DNA of 64,000 nucleotides from Pseudomonas sp. (GTDB taxonomy: Bacteria; Pseudomonadota; Gammaproteobacteria; Pseudomonadales; Pseudomonadaceae): positions 1 through 64,000 of the forward strand of contig NZ_JASLGE010000043.1 of NCBI RefSeq assembly GCF_030150285.1, given 5' to 3'. Position 1 is the first letter of the stretch. Each line of letters opens with the position of its first letter. Below are positions 62,119 to 64,000 of the stretch, piece by piece. The notes below the pieces were generated by a model. The model worked only from the letters and a program-made list of their open reading frames with translations. It had not been told where the DNA came from and searched no databases. Made by a program: the position numbers and the translations under genes.

Positions 62119-62121
62119 AAA

Positions 62122-63255
62122 ATGGGCTCTATAACCGTTCGCAAGCGCAAGGACGGGTCTGTCGCTTACAACGCGCAGGTCCGGATCATGCAAAAAGGCG
62201 TCACAGTTTATCAGGAAAGCCAGACGTTCGACCGTAAGGCGTCTGCGCTCGCCTGGGTCAAGCGTGTTGAGACAGAAATGGCTGCTCCTGGCGCAATAAC
62301 CAAAGCCAATCGTTCAGGCGTCACGGTCAAGGAAATGATTGACCGGTACCTTCTTGAATACGAGAAGCTGAGGCCTCTGGGCAAGACAAAGCGAGCAACG
62401 CTGAAAGCGATCGGCGAAACGTGGCTTGGCAAACTAGAGGACAAAGAGATAACCAGCCAAAAGCTGGTTGAGTACGCGAACGGTCGAATGAAGGACGATG
62501 GAATTCAGGCTCAGACTGTCGGCAATGACCTGGCTCACTTTGGGGCTGTCCTTTCAGTCGCGCGCCCCGCGTGGGGGTATGACATTGACCCGATGGCCAT
62601 GCCGGACGCTCGCAAAGTTTTGCGCAAGATGGGGGCGGTCACTCGTAGCAAGGAAAGGAACCGTCGACCTACATTGGAAGAGCTAGACAAGCTGTTTGAG
62701 TATTTCAGCGAAATGCGCGACAGGCGCAAGCAAGAGATAGACATGGTGCGCGTGACAGCGTTTGCTCTTTTCTCTACGCGCCGCCAGGAAGAGATAACCC
62801 GCATCAAATGGGCCGACATTGATGAGGTCCGCAAGATGGTCCTTATTACGGATATGAAAAACCCTGGCCAGAAGTACGGAAACAACATTTGGTGCCTTGT
62901 ACCTGATGAGGCTTGGCAAATCATGAAATCAATGCCCAAGGTCGCAGAAGATGTTTTTCCGTACAACTCGCGCTCAGTATCCGCAGCATTCACACGCGCT
63001 TGCCGCTTTCTTGAAATCGAAGACCTGCACTTTCACGACCTACGTCATGATGGTGTTAGTCGTCTATTTGAAGTGGGTTGGGATATCCCTAAAGTGGCCT
63101 CTGTATCTGGGCACCGGGATTGGAACTCAATGCGTCGATACACGCATTTAAAAGGGGATGGCGACCCGTACAAAGACTGGCCTTGGCTGGAGAGGATAAT
63201 CACGGGCCCCATTATCGACGCCCAGAAGCGAATCAAGAGACGCGACGAAAGCTAG
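62122..63255 (+). CDS. Tyrosine-recombinase integrase (dusA-associated type)
   Basis: 377 residues. N-terminal arm and core-binding region (GSITVRKRKDGS, then SAM-like helices about 70-160) and a C-terminal catalytic domain: R221 in STRRQEEI, H305 and R308 in FHDLRHDG, H331 in SGHRDW, and nucleophile Y340 in MRRYTHL. It starts next to dusA and points away from it into the element, as integrases at their own attachment site usually do. The SD is weak. It would excise and integrate the element that continues past 64000. Confidence 0.93.
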   Translation: MGSITVRKRKDGSVAYNAQVRIMQKGVTVYQESQTFDRKASALAWVKRVETEMAAPGAITKANRSGVTVKEMIDRYLLEYEKLRPLGKTKRATLKAIGETWLGKLEDKEITSQKLVEYANGRMKDDGIQAQTVGNDLAHFGAVLSVARPAWGYDIDPMAMPDARKVLRKMGAVTRSKERNRRPTLEELDKLFEYFSEMRDRRKQEIDMVRVTAFALFSTRRQEEITRIKWADIDEVRKMVLITDMKNPGQKYGNNIWCLVPDEAWQIMKSMPKVAEDVFPYNSRSVSAAFTRACRFLEIEDLHFHDLRHDGVSRLFEVGWDIPKVASVSGHRDWNSMRRYTHLKGDGDPYKDWPWLERIITGPIIDAQKRIKRRDES

Positions 63256-63517
63256 AGCCTCGCATTAGCTTGTCGTGCTCTGTGCGAGCGCGAGAATGTT
63301 GTGCATCTATATAGGCCGCCAGGTCTTTGAGGTGAACGCCTCGCGCTGACTTTTGGCTGCGCTCCATCGGAACGAGCGGCAGGTCGATTTGGCCGGCCGC
63401 CACTTTCATCTTCATTTTTTCAGGCGTCAGATGACTGAAGTAGTCGGCACACACCCGCTCAAGCGGGATGATAGCTTGGCCGCCGTACTGTGCCAGTAGC
63501 AGAAATTCAGTATTCAT
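63233..63517 (-). CDS. PrtN-family pyocin/prophage activator
   Basis: 94 residues from ATG 63517 (GGAG upstream). The sequence NTEFLLLAQYGGQAIIPLERVCADYF, then LTPEKMKMKVAAGQIDLPLVPM resembles the PrtN activator family common next to prophage integrases in Pseudomonas; PrtN itself activates pyocin genes. A helix-turn-helix-like part is in the middle. Its 3' end overlaps the integrase end by 23 bases in convergent orientation. Here it may act as a regulator or directionality factor. Confidence 0.75.
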   Translation of the reverse strand: MNTEFLLLAQYGGQAIIPLERVCADYFSHLTPEKMKMKVAAGQIDLPLVPMERSQKSARGVHLKDLAAYIDAQHSRARTEHDKLMRGSSFRRVS

Positions 63518-63575
63518 TGATATGTCTCCATGCCGCCGCGCTGGGCGGCAGAGGGTGGATTGCGGATTGGGAGGG

Positions 63576-63983
63576 CTATGCTGATCGGCTACGGCTTTCT
63601 TTCTCGCGCTCGATATCGATCTGCGCATACAGCGCGTCGACCTTTTCACTTTTCTTTTGGAGGCCTTGCGATCGCTTGATGTGGGCCGACATTGCCGCGT
63701 CGTACGGCTCAATCAGTTCCAAAAGTCGCAGTTTCTCTTTGGCGTCGGTCGACTCGTTGAATCTGACGGCTAAACGGTCGCGCTCCTTGAAGTCGTATCC
63801 GTCGAGCGCTCTATTCTCCTTTTCCATTGCTTCGAGGACGTCCGCTGACTGCCTTTCCCAGCGCAGATACAACAGCTCGCTTCGCTTTGGCATTGAGAAG
63901 AAATGTCGCTGCCTGATCCAGGCCACCAACTCTTCCTTGGTCATTTCATCGAAGATGTCTTTTTTCACGGCTTGTTTGCTCAT
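63576..63983 (-). CDS. Small helical phage/island protein of unknown function
   Basis: 135 residues, highly charged and helical (EELVAWIRQRHFFSM, KEKLRLLELIEPYDAAM), soluble. GAGGTG lies before the ATG at 63983. No family recognised. It is upstream of and co-oriented with the PrtN-like gene, 58 bases away, and is probably in the same early operon of the element. Its host-side function cannot be inferred. Confidence 0.65.
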   Translation of the reverse strand: MSKQAVKKDIFDEMTKEELVAWIRQRHFFSMPKRSELLYLRWERQSADVLEAMEKENRALDGYDFKERDRLAVRFNESTDAKEKLRLLELIEPYDAAMSAHIKRSQGLQKKSEKVDALYAQIDIEREKESRSRSA

Positions 63984-64000
63984 GCACGCGCACCTCGCCC

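Noticed and set aside
1..64000. tRNA, rRNA and riboswitch genes
   Set aside because: I looked for cloverleaf ends, rRNA-like stretches and known riboswitch cores and recognised none; short or unusual RNAs could still be missed by eye.

Overview
The window reads as chromosome of a GC-rich Pseudomonas, most likely of the P. fluorescens lineage. The evidence is codon use, dispersed REP elements of the type TGTAGGAGCGAG...CTCGCTCG, and gene neighbourhoods typical of the genus (nadK-phosphoesterase-rhomboid-yeaC-DUF2797-pepN; the moxR/Bat cluster; gdhB; mlaA followed by a response regulator/STAS pair). Family assignments come from reading motifs by eye; no database search was run.

Layout. 1-418: repeats only. 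419-8711: housekeeping genes (cytochrome b561, DUF1853, nadK, metallophosphoesterase, rhomboid protease, YeaC-like protein, DUF2797 protein, pepN). 8924-18024: a sugar-acid catabolic locus with a FadR-type regulator, an IlvD/Edd-family dehydratase, two MFS importers, an FAH-fold AraD1-like enzyme, a ketoglutarate-semialdehyde-type dehydrogenase and a 2-hydroxyacid dehydrogenase. 18144-22814: a 1556-residue protein resembling the dermonecrotic-toxin-like (DUF6543) family. 22887-24333: a small acidic protein and an exported lactonase-like beta-propeller. 24494-27550: an ECF sigma/anti-sigma pair divergent from a catalase-family peroxidase plus cytochrome b561, with two mirror-image ECF promoters between them. 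27692-32574: sbcCD. 32696-39524: a Bat-type operon (MoxR, DUF58, DUF4381, BatA, BatB/C, BatD).

39786-49946 is the most unusual part: six consecutive DUF1120 proteins with signal peptides, paired cysteines and pilin-like C-termini, then a periplasmic chaperone, an outer-membrane usher and a seventh, divergent subunit. I read it as a chaperone-usher fimbrial locus built by repeated duplication. Two kinds of upstream module recur in it: a TGTAGG-rich element with identical internal spacing before subunits 1 and 5, and a TTTGAAT...TAATGAATGAG leader before subunits 2, 4 and 6. Parts of the subunit array are visibly AT-rich, which suggests acquisition or long divergence.

49939-60947 returns to core-like genes: LysR/EamA transporter pair, small acidic protein, the 180-kDa-type NAD-glutamate dehydrogenase, DUF4404, MlaA, and a PP2C response regulator with a STAS partner. 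At 61012-64000 a tyrosine-recombinase element (prophage or island) has entered at the 5' end of dusA. The first codons of dusA look element-supplied, and the integrase, a PrtN-family activator and an unknown small gene open an element that continues past the window edge.
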